Assembly: GCF_001012825.1 (NCBI RefSeq) | Contig: NZ_LCZJ02000065.1 | Span: 100,374-145,662, forward strand | DNA from: Paenibacillus etheri | GTDB lineage: Bacteria > Bacillota > Bacilli > Paenibacillales > Paenibacillaceae | Direction of reading: 5' to 3' | Length of the DNA: 45,289 nt | Part shown: in pieces, positions 24,601-32,755 of the stretch | Numbering within the stretch: position 1 is the first letter of the stretch | Layout of the letters: each line of letters begins with the position of its first letter | Position numbers and translations under genes: made by a program | Notes under the pieces: generated by a model | The model's database searches: none | Seen by the model: the letters and a program-made list of their open reading frames with translations, nothing else | Told to the model about the DNA's origin: nothing

Positions 24601-24722
24601 TGATTGAGCGTAAGAAAAATCTTTCCGAGCAAGTTGTTGGCTCTGGCGAAACATGGTTGACTGAGATGTCTAATCATGAGCTGAAGGAGCTTATTGAACT
24701 GCAGGATCAGGACTGGATGTAA
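21636..24722 (+). CDS. SNF2-family DEAD/DEAH-type helicase
   Basis: The protein has 1028 residues. The first 500 or so form the SNF2-associated region of bacterial SNF2 proteins. The ATPase core follows: DDMGLGKT Walker A (about 578-585), DEAQYIKN Walker B (about 683), [16 protein letters not shown], FTQYV, and the C-terminal lobe with [23 protein letters not shown] (about 938-960). Such proteins translocate on double-stranded DNA and may remodel nucleoprotein or RNA polymerase complexes, as RapA does; the cellular role here is unknown. ATG 21636 follows ACAGGAG. In many bacilli a SWIM zinc-finger gene accompanies this helicase; here a different gene follows. Confidence 0.93.
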   Translation: [1028 protein letters not shown]

Positions 24723-24755
24723 GGATAGATATGAGTGTTACGGAGGGATCAAACA

Positions 24756-25553
24756 ATGAGTGAACGGTTAGAGATGCGGTTGGAAGTTGTGCCAGGATTA
24801 GTAAAAGCAGCATGGACGGTGCTACCTGGGAAAGTGACGGGAGGGTCACGGTCAAAGGGTGAATCGAATGCCGGCGCTCCTGCTCAGGAACAACAAGCAG
24901 ATCGACCTCTCTCTCTGAAGGTTCCGGTATGGCATGCTTCTCGAAGAAAAGAAATATTGCGAAGTCTAGCACTAAGTCCAGGGGAAGTATTTGCTCTGCT
25001 GCAAGGGCGTTTGACAGGTGAGCTGGCTGAACTTGAGCTTCTACCTACAGATAGAGAGCTGGAGCAAGCCCTTGGTGAGGGAGTGGAGCATAAGGCGGAG
25101 ACTCTGAGGCTTATTAAAGAACGTCTTGCTGAAGAGCCACTGCTGGCGCTTTCGCTGAGAGGATTTACTAAAGGTGAGCTCTTGGACGGAATTTTTGCCC
25201 TTTGGGCTGAAGGGGATATATCTGGCGACGAAGCTGAAACAGAGGAAGAAGAAGTTTCGGTTAGTGATCTTTTTACGGAATTGGCTCGGCTTGAACGTAA
25301 GGGACCAGCCATTACCTCTGGGGAATGGTTGGCAGAAGCGGCTGCTGAAGGTTCGCTACATCAGCCTGGCCCACAATTCCATGAGATCGCGGCTAGACCG
25401 TTTCCTTCGCCGGTAATAGTAGCTGAGGTTACAGAAGACTGGGAAACGTTGCTGCCGCAGACACCCAAAGCCATTGAGGGATTAACTTTGATTATGCAGC
25501 GTGTTGCTGAATCAGCTGCGCGTCGGGCGAAGAAGGGTCTGATTAAGCAGTAA
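24756..25553 (+). CDS. uncharacterised protein encoded with the SNF2 helicase
   Basis: GGAGG seven to eight bases before ATG 24756 sets the start, giving 265 residues; the frame opens earlier at 24735. I do not recognise the family. It is acidic in the middle (AETEEEEVSVSDLF), with Leu/Glu-rich helical stretches (RELEQALGEGVEHKAETLRL), no Cys, no membrane helix and a basic tail (ARRAKKGLIKQ). It contains no SWIM finger (no CxC...CxH). The 33-bp gap to the helicase stop and a shared terminator suggest a partner or regulator of the helicase. Confidence 0.75.
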   Translation: MSERLEMRLEVVPGLVKAAWTVLPGKVTGGSRSKGESNAGAPAQEQQADRPLSLKVPVWHASRRKEILRSLALSPGEVFALLQGRLTGELAELELLPTDRELEQALGEGVEHKAETLRLIKERLAEEPLLALSLRGFTKGELLDGIFALWAEGDISGDEAETEEEEVSVSDLFTELARLERKGPAITSGEWLAEAAAEGSLHQPGPQFHEIAARPFPSPVIVAEVTEDWETLLPQTPKAIEGLTLIMQRVAESAARRAKKGLIKQ

Positions 25554-25566
25554 GTGGAAATACGAA

Positions 25567-25618
25567 AGAGGCTGTCTCAAAAGTAGTAAGTTCTACTCTT
25601 GAAACAGCCTCTTTTTTT
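25567..25618. terminator. terminator between the SNF2 operon and the alarmone synthetase gene
   Basis: AGAGGCTGT pairs with ACAGCCTCT, with inner TCAA/TTGA and AGTAG/CTACT stems. Seven T follow on the plus strand. The converging gene ends 9 bases further on and may use the same hairpin. Confidence 0.85.
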
Positions 25619-25626
25619 CCCTAATG

Positions 25627-26355
25627 CTACCCAGCGGAAGGGGATTCCCCTTCTGAAAGCTCTAGAATTTCGCGGCGAAGACGCAGCATTTTTTGATCTA
25701 GTTCATCAGCGGCGCGCGCGGCTTCTTTCAATTCCTCGGCAACATGCGAAGGAAGTTGTTTATCGAATTTATAATACAGAATATGTTCCATGCTTGCCCA
25801 GAAGTCCATAGCGAGGGTGCGCAGCTGTATCTCAGCCTTGACCCAGCGTGTTCCTTCCAGCAGGACGAGTGGGATCCCCACAATAAGGTGAAGGCTTTGA
25901 TATCCATTTGGTTTAGGATGAGCTATATAATCTTTAATCTCAAGCACGCGGATATCTTCGCGTGTACTAAGATGATCTACTAAACGGTATATATCTTTAA
26001 CGAAGGCACAAACAATCCGCATCCCGGCAATATCGTGAATGTATTGTTCCATGTTCTCCAGGCTGAAACCGTAGCCTTTGCGCTCCATCTTTTGAAGAAT
26101 ACTCTTTGGTTCTTTGATCCGGCATTTGACATGTTCGATGGGACTGAAGCCGTCGCGGGATTGCCATTCCGTCTTGATCACATCGATTTTATTCTGAAGA
26201 TCATTTAACGCGTGGCGATAGAGTGCTGGCAAAGCTTCGAACTCGTTTACCAGTTTAGCGAAATCCTCGTTGCTGTTACCTTGCCACTGTTGCAGATCCT
26301 TTACGTGTACCTGTAGCTGACTAAGCGTAAGCTGTGTGCTCTCATGTTCTTCCAC
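25627..26355 (-). CDS. relP: small alarmone synthetase (RelA/SpoT synthetase domain, YwaC/RelP type)
   Basis: The protein has 242 residues and only the (p)ppGpp synthetase domain, with no hydrolase or TGS domain. PIEHVKCRIKEPKSILQKMERKG, MEQYIHDIAGMRIVCAF, KDYIAHPKPNGYQSLHL and VKAEIQLRTLAMDFWASMEH are the conserved motifs. The KPNGY form and the RIK...KMERKG stretch match B. subtilis YwaC (SasB/RelP) better than YjbM (RelQ). It transfers pyrophosphate from ATP to GDP or GTP. The start is GTG 26355 with GGGAGAG six bases upstream. A C-terminal coiled coil (EELKEAARAADELDQKMLRL) probably supports tetramer formation. Confidence 0.88.
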   Translation of the reverse strand: MEEHESTQLTLSQLQVHVKDLQQWQGNSNEDFAKLVNEFEALPALYRHALNDLQNKIDVIKTEWQSRDGFSPIEHVKCRIKEPKSILQKMERKGYGFSLENMEQYIHDIAGMRIVCAFVKDIYRLVDHLSTREDIRVLEIKDYIAHPKPNGYQSLHLIVGIPLVLLEGTRWVKAEIQLRTLAMDFWASMEHILYYKFDKQLPSHVAEELKEAARAADELDQKMLRLRREILELSEGESPSAG

Positions 26356-26557
26356 TGAAACTCTCCCGATTTCGTTATTTGTGATAATTCTATTTTAACC
26401 GATGTAGAACCCTTGACGCAAAATAACATTCAAAATCAGGAAAAATAATCCATAAGTGTAAGAGTGAAGTGGTATAAATCAATTAGTATGGATTTTATAG
26501 GAACATTCTCCTCTAAATCGCGTATTAAAGCACATTAATGAATCTACTCGATACATT

Positions 26558-26566
26558 TGGTATGAT
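26558..26566 (+). promoter_or_regulatory. extended -10 promoter candidate
   Basis: TGG directly before TATGAT forms an extended -10 (TGnTATGAT), 35 bases before the zinc-ribbon gene start. A weak TGAATC 16 bp upstream could be the -35 box. Confidence 0.4.
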
Positions 26567-26600
26567 ATAAACACGTATCGCTGGAGAGGGAGGAACTGTA

Positions 26601-27386
26601 ATGAGTTTTATCAAAAAAATTAAAGATAGCGCGAGCCGGGTTACCGAAAAAGCCCAAAACTCAGTAGAGATTGGCAAGCTGAACGGACTTATTTCCGATG
26701 TTGAGCAAGAGATGGAAGTTGAATTTACGAAAATGGGCAGACTTTTTTATGAAGGATATCGTTCAAAGGATATGTCGGTAGCTGAAGGTAAAATGGTGGA
26801 GCTGTCCCGTAACTGTTCCAAGCTTCAGGAAAAGATCGAAGTCCTGCGGACACGAATTGCTGAGCTGAAAAATGAGCGGTTATGTTCATGTGGTCATATT
26901 GTGGCGCTTGATGCAAACTTTTGTCCGAAATGCGGAAGTAAGCTGGAACAGCTGTCCACTTCAAGAAAGGTGCCTTCTACACCGGTATTCGTTCAATCTG
27001 TGAATGATGATGATGAAGAGGATCAATATTATGGCGCAGATGAGCTTACGGCTGAAGAGAAGGAACTTGCAATGAAGCTGCATCCGCAGAGTGTGGTATA
27101 TACAGAGGTTCAGCATCCGGATGATGAGCTGCCACTCGAAGAATATAAGGCGAGTGAACGAGATATTGAGCGGGAACGTAAACAAGCCGAGCAGCTCGAA
27201 CGTGAAAGAAAAAGACAACTTGAACTGGATCGTCGCTTCGGTGAATGGCACAAGAATGAGCATCAAGAGGAATCTGCGGTCACTGAGGACAATGGTGTAC
27301 GAGATATGATCCAGTGCCAAATCTGTCGGAATGAATTGCCCAAGGGCTCCTTATGGTGTCCGCGATGTGGGTCAGAGCAAATATAG
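26601..27386 (+). CDS. double zinc-ribbon protein with coiled coils
   Basis: The protein has 261 residues. An N-terminal helical region (1-92) ends in a coiled coil. A first zinc ribbon uses C95, C97, C108 and C111 (CSCG...CPKCG); note C-x-C rather than C-x2-C in the first half. An acidic stretch (135-150) and a charged coiled coil rich in ERERKQAEQLERERKRQ (about 187-212) follow. The C-terminal ribbon uses C239, C242, C253 and C256. The role is unknown; such proteins are often adaptor-like. GGAGAGGGAGG precedes ATG 26601. It is followed 33 bp later by the TrmB regulator. Confidence 0.8.
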   Translation: MSFIKKIKDSASRVTEKAQNSVEIGKLNGLISDVEQEMEVEFTKMGRLFYEGYRSKDMSVAEGKMVELSRNCSKLQEKIEVLRTRIAELKNERLCSCGHIVALDANFCPKCGSKLEQLSTSRKVPSTPVFVQSVNDDDEEDQYYGADELTAEEKELAMKLHPQSVVYTEVQHPDDELPLEEYKASERDIERERKQAEQLERERKRQLELDRRFGEWHKNEHQEESAVTEDNGVRDMIQCQICRNELPKGSLWCPRCGSEQI

Positions 27387-27419
27387 TACGGATTTCAGTC
27401 AGCTTAGGGGGACAACAAG

Positions 27420-28238
27420 ATGGAACAGCTGCTGCTGCACCTGAGGAATTTGGGCTTCACGGAGATGGAGTCCAAAATTATGGTAGAGCTTGCGACTAAA
27501 GGTCAGGCTTCTGGCTATGAGGTTGCCAAACAGCTCGGAGTTTCAAGATCGAATGTGTATGCGGCGCTACAACGCCTTACGCAGCAGGGATATGTACGAT
27601 GTGGCGAAGGAGAACCTGCGCGGTACAGTGTTCTTAATCCAGAAGAGCTCGCGACTATGATTTCGGGACGGGTTCAGGCTTCGCTGGCCTATATGGAAAG
27701 TGAGATGCCTCGCGGTGGACCTGTTAGCCCTTCGTTTTATAATGTGGAAGGTGACCGCAATGTATTGGGCGCTCTTATTCGCCAACTTAATATGGCTGAG
27801 CAAGAGATCGTAGTGGATATGTGGCGTGAGGAAGCGTCACTTCTGCGGAGTGAACTTGAACAGGCGGAGTTGCGAGGCGTTAGACTCTTATGGGCGTTTG
27901 ACGGTGGCAATGCTGCTCCTGCCGCCTATCCGGTATGGCCGCCTCTCGGAGGAGATTCTCAGCGAACAGATGGACGGAAGTTCTCATTCGTGATCGATCG
28001 GAGCTGGTGTATGCTCGGGATGCGTTATGAAGATGGATCAGCGCAAGCGGTTGTAACCGAGCACCCAGTGTTAGTAGATCTGCTATTAAATCATTTTTCG
28101 CAGGAAATGGTGCTGTTCGAGCTGGAGCAGGATATCGGCGCAGAATTAGAAGAGCGTTATGGTCAACGTTACAGCAAAATTCACAGCAAATATGTGATGT
28201 ATGATCAAGACGATGATGAGGAAGAACAGGCGCAGTAG
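27420..28238 (+). CDS. TrmB family transcriptional regulator
   Basis: The protein has 272 residues. The N-terminal winged helix (about 1-75: LRNLGFTEMESKIMVELATKGQASGYEVAKQLGVSRSNVYAAL) is the TrmB DNA-binding domain. The rest (120-250) resembles the PLD-like TrmB effector region, with an acidic Asp/Glu-rich tail. TrmB proteins of archaea sense sugars; the ligand here is unknown. ATG 27420 follows GGGGG. It may regulate its own cluster (zinc-ribbon gene, small unknown gene, xpt). Confidence 0.85.
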   Translation: MEQLLLHLRNLGFTEMESKIMVELATKGQASGYEVAKQLGVSRSNVYAALQRLTQQGYVRCGEGEPARYSVLNPEELATMISGRVQASLAYMESEMPRGGPVSPSFYNVEGDRNVLGALIRQLNMAEQEIVVDMWREEASLLRSELEQAELRGVRLLWAFDGGNAAPAAYPVWPPLGGDSQRTDGRKFSFVIDRSWCMLGMRYEDGSAQAVVTEHPVLVDLLLNHFSQEMVLFELEQDIGAELEERYGQRYSKIHSKYVMYDQDDDEEEQAQ

Positions 28239-28260
28239 CTATTACAGGGAGGTGAAAAGC

Positions 28261-28563
28261 ATGGAATGTATCGTACATTTTGAAGTGGTGCATGAGGATG
28301 GTCCTAAGAAATTGCGTGGACTGCTGTTTCTGGATAAGGGAGCAAGTCCCGGAGAAGCAGAGCTAGTTGAAATGTTCAAGGACATGAAATTTAATGTGAG
28401 ATTAGAAGACCGTGAGAAGTTGATCTTTAAGCCGGTAAATCCGGGTGATTTCTTGGAGATTCGAATTACGGGTTATGATAACGGGCAAGAAAAAAGCAAA
28501 GAGGACCATAATTTAAAATCTATCGTAGGAAATTTATTGCCACAGAAACCGACAGGTCTATAA
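28261..28563 (+). CDS. small uncharacterised protein
   Basis: AGGGAGGTG six bases upstream sets the start at ATG 28261 (100 residues), although the frame is open from 28201. I do not recognise a family. It looks like a compact soluble alpha/beta protein, with ECIVHFEVVHEDG at the start and a charged KSKEDHNLKS segment near the end. It lies 22 bp after the TrmB gene and 42 bp before xpt on the same strand. Confidence 0.7.
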   Translation: MECIVHFEVVHEDGPKKLRGLLFLDKGASPGEAELVEMFKDMKFNVRLEDREKLIFKPVNPGDFLEIRITGYDNGQEKSKEDHNLKSIVGNLLPQKPTGL

Positions 28564-29199
<636 letters not shown>

Positions 29200-29234
29200 G
29201 ACTCTTTAGTGTAGATTCAGAATGAGTTAACATT

Positions 29235-29282
29235 AAAACAGCAAGAGACAGGTTTATTAGCCTGTCTCTTGCTGTTTTTTTT
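29235..29282. terminator. strong bidirectional terminator after xpt
   Basis: AAAACAGCAAGAGACAGG (29235-29252) pairs perfectly with the 18-base complement at 29261-29278 around an 8-base loop, with T8 following and A tracts preceding. It also serves the converging lipid kinase gene. Confidence 0.93.
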
Positions 29283-29300
29283 GTGATGCACGGGTATGGT

Positions 29301-30257
29301 TTACCCGTTGCCGCCGCATGCCGCTGCAGGATCGGCGTGGCGCTGCGCGCTAACCGCCGCCAGCGGCGAGAGCACCCGCAGCGCCCCTGGCTCGCAGCGC
29401 ACGGCAAGCGGCCCTTTGCCGAAGCTCTCGCCATCGCCGATCGCCGGCCGGGCCTCTGCGAAGTTGACGGCGATGCTACGTCCACGCAGCATCGACACGA
29501 AGGGCAACGCTACATGCTTGCCCTTCAGTACCGTTGGGAACAGCCGCAGCAGTTGCCCGCGGCTGCACCCATGCACGACGCAGACGTCGAGCTGGCCGTC
29601 ATCGGCCTTCGCCTGCGGGCAGATCAAGAGCCCGCCGCCGTAGCTGGGCAGGTTGCAGACCGAGACCAGCCATGCCTTCTCAAAGACATGCTCCGTGCCG
29701 TCGCAGGCAACGCTCACCCGGCATGGCTTAAACGTCATCAGCGTATGCAATATGCCGATGATATAAGCCAGTTGGCCTGCGCCAATGGCATTGCACAGCC
29801 GTTTGTAACGGCTGGCATTCACATTCTCGGCCACCTGAGCATCAAAGCCGTTGGCAACGGCTGTTAAAGTCAGCCCGTTTGCGCCTGAGAGCAAATCGGT
29901 TTCGATATACCGTTCGCTAAGTGCAGCTTCCAGCGCGGCTTCAGTCGAAAGCGGAATACCGAAGCCGCGTGCGGAGTCATTACCGGAGCCAGCAGGGATG
30001 ATTGCCATGGGAATATCTTTGCCGCGAAGGGCACCCAAAATGCTGTGGAGCGTGCCATCGCCACCGATGACAATCGCGGCTTTCCAGTCCTCACGGTGTA
30101 TAAGTGTATTTAGAACAAGGGCTTCTGCACCCTCTGCGCTATGCGTAAACAAGGTCATATATGGCAGCATCCGCTCTTTCATGAGCGCCTCTACAGTATG
30201 CCAGGTCCTCCCGCCTGCGCCCCCTCCGGAACGTGGGTTTATGATGAATAGATACAT
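29301..30257 (-). CDS. diacylglycerol/lipid kinase family protein (YegS-like)
   Basis: The protein has 318 residues. The catalytic domain has INPRSGGG (6-13), GGDGTLHSIL (65-74) and PAGSGNDSARG (88-98), as in DgkB/YegS. It phosphorylates a lipid or related alcohol with ATP at the inner membrane face; the exact substrate is not readable. ATG 30257 follows GGAGG at 8 bases. The 3' half (about 29300-29700) is strikingly GC-rich compared with its 5' half and the neighbouring genes. The Ala-rich C-terminus (SAQRHADPAAACGGNG) is unusual. Confidence 0.88.
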   Translation of the reverse strand: MYLFIINPRSGGGAGGRTWHTVEALMKERMLPYMTLFTHSAEGAEALVLNTLIHREDWKAAIVIGGDGTLHSILGALRGKDIPMAIIPAGSGNDSARGFGIPLSTEAALEAALSERYIETDLLSGANGLTLTAVANGFDAQVAENVNASRYKRLCNAIGAGQLAYIIGILHTLMTFKPCRVSVACDGTEHVFEKAWLVSVCNLPSYGGGLLICPQAKADDGQLDVCVVHGCSRGQLLRLFPTVLKGKHVALPFVSMLRGRSIAVNFAEARPAIGDGESFGKGPLAVRCEPGALRVLSPLAAVSAQRHADPAAACGGNG

Positions 30258-30368
30258 TTAAATTCCTCCAGCCTGTAGAATTCCGTTGATGCCCGTCTTT
30301 CCATTGTAAGGAGTGGATGGGTAAAAGGGAATACTTTTCAGCGATAAGAGGTGTTAGTTCAGCGGTGT

Positions 30369-30716
30369 TTATAGATGCCGAATCTGACTTTCTGCGATAT
30401 CCCCAACCCAAGGAAGCTTATACCATCTGCTGCTTAAAGCCTGATAGATCATAAGTAGCCATATAGCAAAGCTGCAAAGAGAAAGGATTGCACTCAACAG
30501 GGAACCGAGAAAAGGGATAAATCCGGTTAGAACATGGAGAATCATCAGCACGCCGAACGTAAGCAATGATTGCAGAGCATGGAACAGCACGAAGCGGTTG
30601 CGTTTCTCCAGAGCGAGAAAGACCACGCCGCCAATAAAAGGGAAAAAATAGCACAGCGCGCCCGCAATATTATCGGGCAATCCGGTGGATGATTTGAATG
30701 GGGACAAAGGGCTCAC
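30369..30716 (-). CDS. small DUF4870-like membrane protein
   Basis: The protein has up to 115 residues with three hydrophobic helices. NIAGALCYFFPFIGGVVFLALEKRNRFVLFHALQSLL is the DUF4870 pattern (helix, E-x-N-x-F-V-x-FHA-x-Q). The role is unknown. AAGGAGA lies almost on the GTG at 30716, so TTG 30707 (spacing 8) is probably the real start. A single gene between the lipid kinase and the serine hydrolase. Confidence 0.75.
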   Translation of the reverse strand: MSPLSPFKSSTGLPDNIAGALCYFFPFIGGVVFLALEKRNRFVLFHALQSLLTFGVLMILHVLTGFIPFLGSLLSAILSLCSFAIWLLMIYQALSSRWYKLPWVGDIAESQIRHL

Positions 30717-30799
30717 TCTCCTTCTACTTGGAGAAGAAGGGGGTTGGTTCGCTATTCCTTCTTCCTTAAAAGCCTATGACTTGTCAGGAAAAAGTATGT

Positions 30800-31816
30800 T
30801 TAGCTCATTGTGGGTATAATATACTTTTCCAGCAGCTTGCGGGGGCTCTTCCAATTGTTTGTCTTACTCTCTGCTGTAAAGACCACAACCGCATCTAACT
30901 TGGGTAGGAGAAGGATTTGCTGTCCGCCATGACCGTGGGCAAGCTTGTAGGGTTGGCCGCTCATCGTACCCATCCAGAACTGATATCCGTAATCTCCAAA
31001 AGCCGGATATCCCGTAGTCTGTGCGGTCAGTGCTTCTTGCAGCCAATGCTTCGGAATGATCTGCTGGTTCGCAAATACACCGTTATTAAGCAGACAGATA
31101 CCGAATTTAGCCATATCTCTTGAGTTCAAGTACAGACCAATATGTCCCATACTGTGTCCTTCGGGACTCTGTAACCAAGCGGTATGAGCTATTTGGAGGG
31201 GGCTAAATAAATGCTCAGCAGCATAGGTGAATGCATCGAGACCTGTAGATTCACTAAGGATCATCGAAATCAGATGGGAGTCGATACTGCGGTACTGAAA
31301 TTGACCGATGTGCTCCGGGATAATGTTCATACTAAGGGCAAAGGATCCCCAGCGGCGACTGCGGTGTAGGTTCCGGACGAAAGGTTCACCTAGCTTCTTG
31401 CCCGTGATCCAGCTAAATCCGGAAGTCATGGTAAGCAGATGACGGAGAGTGATTTTTGATAAATGAGGGGAGTGCAGGTATGGAACATATTTACGAAGTA
31501 TTTTGGAAACTGAGACATCGATATTATGGATATCTCCCCGATCGATAGCGATTCCGGTAATTGCGCTGATAAAGCTTTTAGTCGCAGATCGAAGATCATT
31601 TAATGTCCCGGCATGATAGTTGCCGTAATAACGTTCGAAGATGAGCTTGCCATGGCGAGCAATAAGCATACTATGCATCTTTGGATATTCTTTCTGAATA
31701 GCAATATGAGCTTGTTCAAGCCCCTCCAGGCGCGTTGCAGTTTCCTCGGGTAGCGCGGTAGTCATCGCGGGAACTACGTTATAAGATGAAGTCAGTAATG
31801 GTGTAGGTTGGCCCAT
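30800..31816 (-). CDS. serine hydrolase of the beta-lactamase class C / penicillin-binding family
   Basis: The protein has 338 residues. The catalytic S-x-x-K is SATK (77-80); the second motif Y-x-S is in QYRSIDSHL; the third is HGHGG near the end. LTMTSGF and LNSRDMAKFG are family hallmarks. No signal peptide is seen, so it appears to be cytoplasmic; related proteins act as esterases or D-aminopeptidases rather than true beta-lactamases. ATG 31816 follows AAGGAGA at 6 bases. Confidence 0.88.
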   Translation of the reverse strand: MGQPTPLLTSSYNVVPAMTTALPEETATRLEGLEQAHIAIQKEYPKMHSMLIARHGKLIFERYYGNYHAGTLNDLRSATKSFISAITGIAIDRGDIHNIDVSVSKILRKYVPYLHSPHLSKITLRHLLTMTSGFSWITGKKLGEPFVRNLHRSRRWGSFALSMNIIPEHIGQFQYRSIDSHLISMILSESTGLDAFTYAAEHLFSPLQIAHTAWLQSPEGHSMGHIGLYLNSRDMAKFGICLLNNGVFANQQIIPKHWLQEALTAQTTGYPAFGDYGYQFWMGTMSGQPYKLAHGHGGQQILLLPKLDAVVVFTAESKTNNWKSPRKLLEKYIIPTMS

Positions 31817-32024
31817 AAAGATCTCCTTTTCTTGCTGTAGTAAGTGATGAGTGTGGCCTGCTGTAGTACATATTGTATTTTAACCCGACACGAGCAATAT
31901 GACTTACGGAGATCACTATAAAAAATAAAATTTTTCCAATTAGCACATTTTACAAGGAAAGGTGGAAGTTGGACCGGAATATGATACAATATAACGATAA
32001 GGCCCGAAAGGGGTGATTCAGTAA
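31817..32024. promoter_or_regulatory. divergent intergenic region with an extended -10 on the plus strand
   Basis: An extended -10 TGATACAAT (31982-31990) overlaps a second possible -10 TATAAC (31990-31995) and lies upstream of the small frame at 32025. CCCGAA (32003-32008) can pair with TTCGGG (32032-32037), enclosing the GGGG ribosome binding site and start of that frame. Confidence 0.4.
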
Positions 32025-32147
32025 GTGGCTCTTCGGGTAATAAAAGTGTCAAGGAGCTTTCGTTCAACAGGCGTCCTTACTCTCAGCCCAAATCACGACG
32101 AACCTGCTTCACCGGCGAACCAGTATCTCAAGGCTTTGAAGCTTTGA
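32025..32147 (+). CDS. possible 40-residue small protein
   Basis: An uninterrupted frame begins with GTG 32025, preceded by GGGG at 10 bases and an extended -10 promoter, and ends at TGA 32147. It encodes a basic peptide (MALRVIKVSRSFRSTGVLTL, then SPNHDEPASPANQYLKALKL). No family is recognised. A CCCGAA/TTCGGG hairpin could cover its start. It may instead be the untranslated leader of the gene at 32286. Confidence 0.3.
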   Translation: MALRVIKVSRSFRSTGVLTLSPNHDEPASPANQYLKALKL

Positions 32148-32285
32148 ATTTTACGTTTTGGCGGATAATGCAAGCCACGTATGTGTAATGGTTACTTCAC
32201 TTGCATTCGAGGTTACGGCGTACTTTTCATCATGCATTCTCTACAACGGAGCATTCATTTTCAATGTTTTGGGAGGGAACTGATC

Positions 32286-32474
32286 ATGGCAAGTAAAGGT
32301 CATAACGAAGTCAAGGAAAGTTTACGGGAAATGACACGCATTTTCCGTCCCAAAGATCCCAAGAAATTCGTAAAGGAGTACGTCCGAAAATATCGGATTA
32401 CCGGAGGCTATGAAGAAGAACTGACCATGGTCGTGGAGCACGAGCTGGTAAAGATGAATTCATCCGTCTCCTAG
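32286..32474 (+). CDS. small uncharacterised basic protein
   Basis: GGGAGGG seven bases upstream supports ATG 32286 (62 residues); the frame is open from 32181 but that stretch looks like leader. The protein is charged (MASKGHNEVKESLREMTRIF, then PKDPKKFVKEYVRKYRITGG), probably soluble and helical. I do not recognise a family. It stands alone upstream of the caa3 oxidase operon. Confidence 0.65.
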   Translation: MASKGHNEVKESLREMTRIFRPKDPKKFVKEYVRKYRITGGYEEELTMVVEHELVKMNSSVS

Positions 32475-32541
32475 CTAACAGATACGAATGTCACTTACAT
32501 TTGACATCATTTTGAGTAATAACATCCACGAGGATTCTTAT

Positions 32542-32585
32542 AAACCGTGCCCGAGCAGCGTTTGTTGCAGGAATCGGTTTTTTTT
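32542..32585 (+). terminator. probable terminator after the 62-residue gene
   Basis: AAACCG (32542-32547) pairs with CGGTTT (32575-32580) around a partly structured 27-base interior, and eight T follow. An alternative GATTC/GAATC pairing overlaps it. Confidence 0.5.
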
Positions 32586-32755
32586 GTATGTACATTTATG
32601 AATAAGAAATATTATCCCTCATAAAATAGTCAAATGAATTAATAGACACATTTCACAATGAATGCGCTTTAATGATCATTTTTTATTTGGTTGCGTTTTC
32701 AAAAAAAGCGCATAAATGCAGGTGGGACAAGGAATTATTATGTCGAAAATTACAA
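32586..32755. other. AT-rich gap upstream of the ctaC promoter
   Basis: No gene is seen. A 9-bp inverted repeat ATGCGCTTT (32662-32670) / AAAGCGCAT (32705-32713) with a 34-bp spacer is the only notable structure. Confidence 0.4.

Noticed and set aside
29283-29867. Plus-strand frames opposite the lipid kinase
   Set aside because: GC-rich sequence keeps all frames open; the minus frame carries the GGDGT and PAGSGND motifs.
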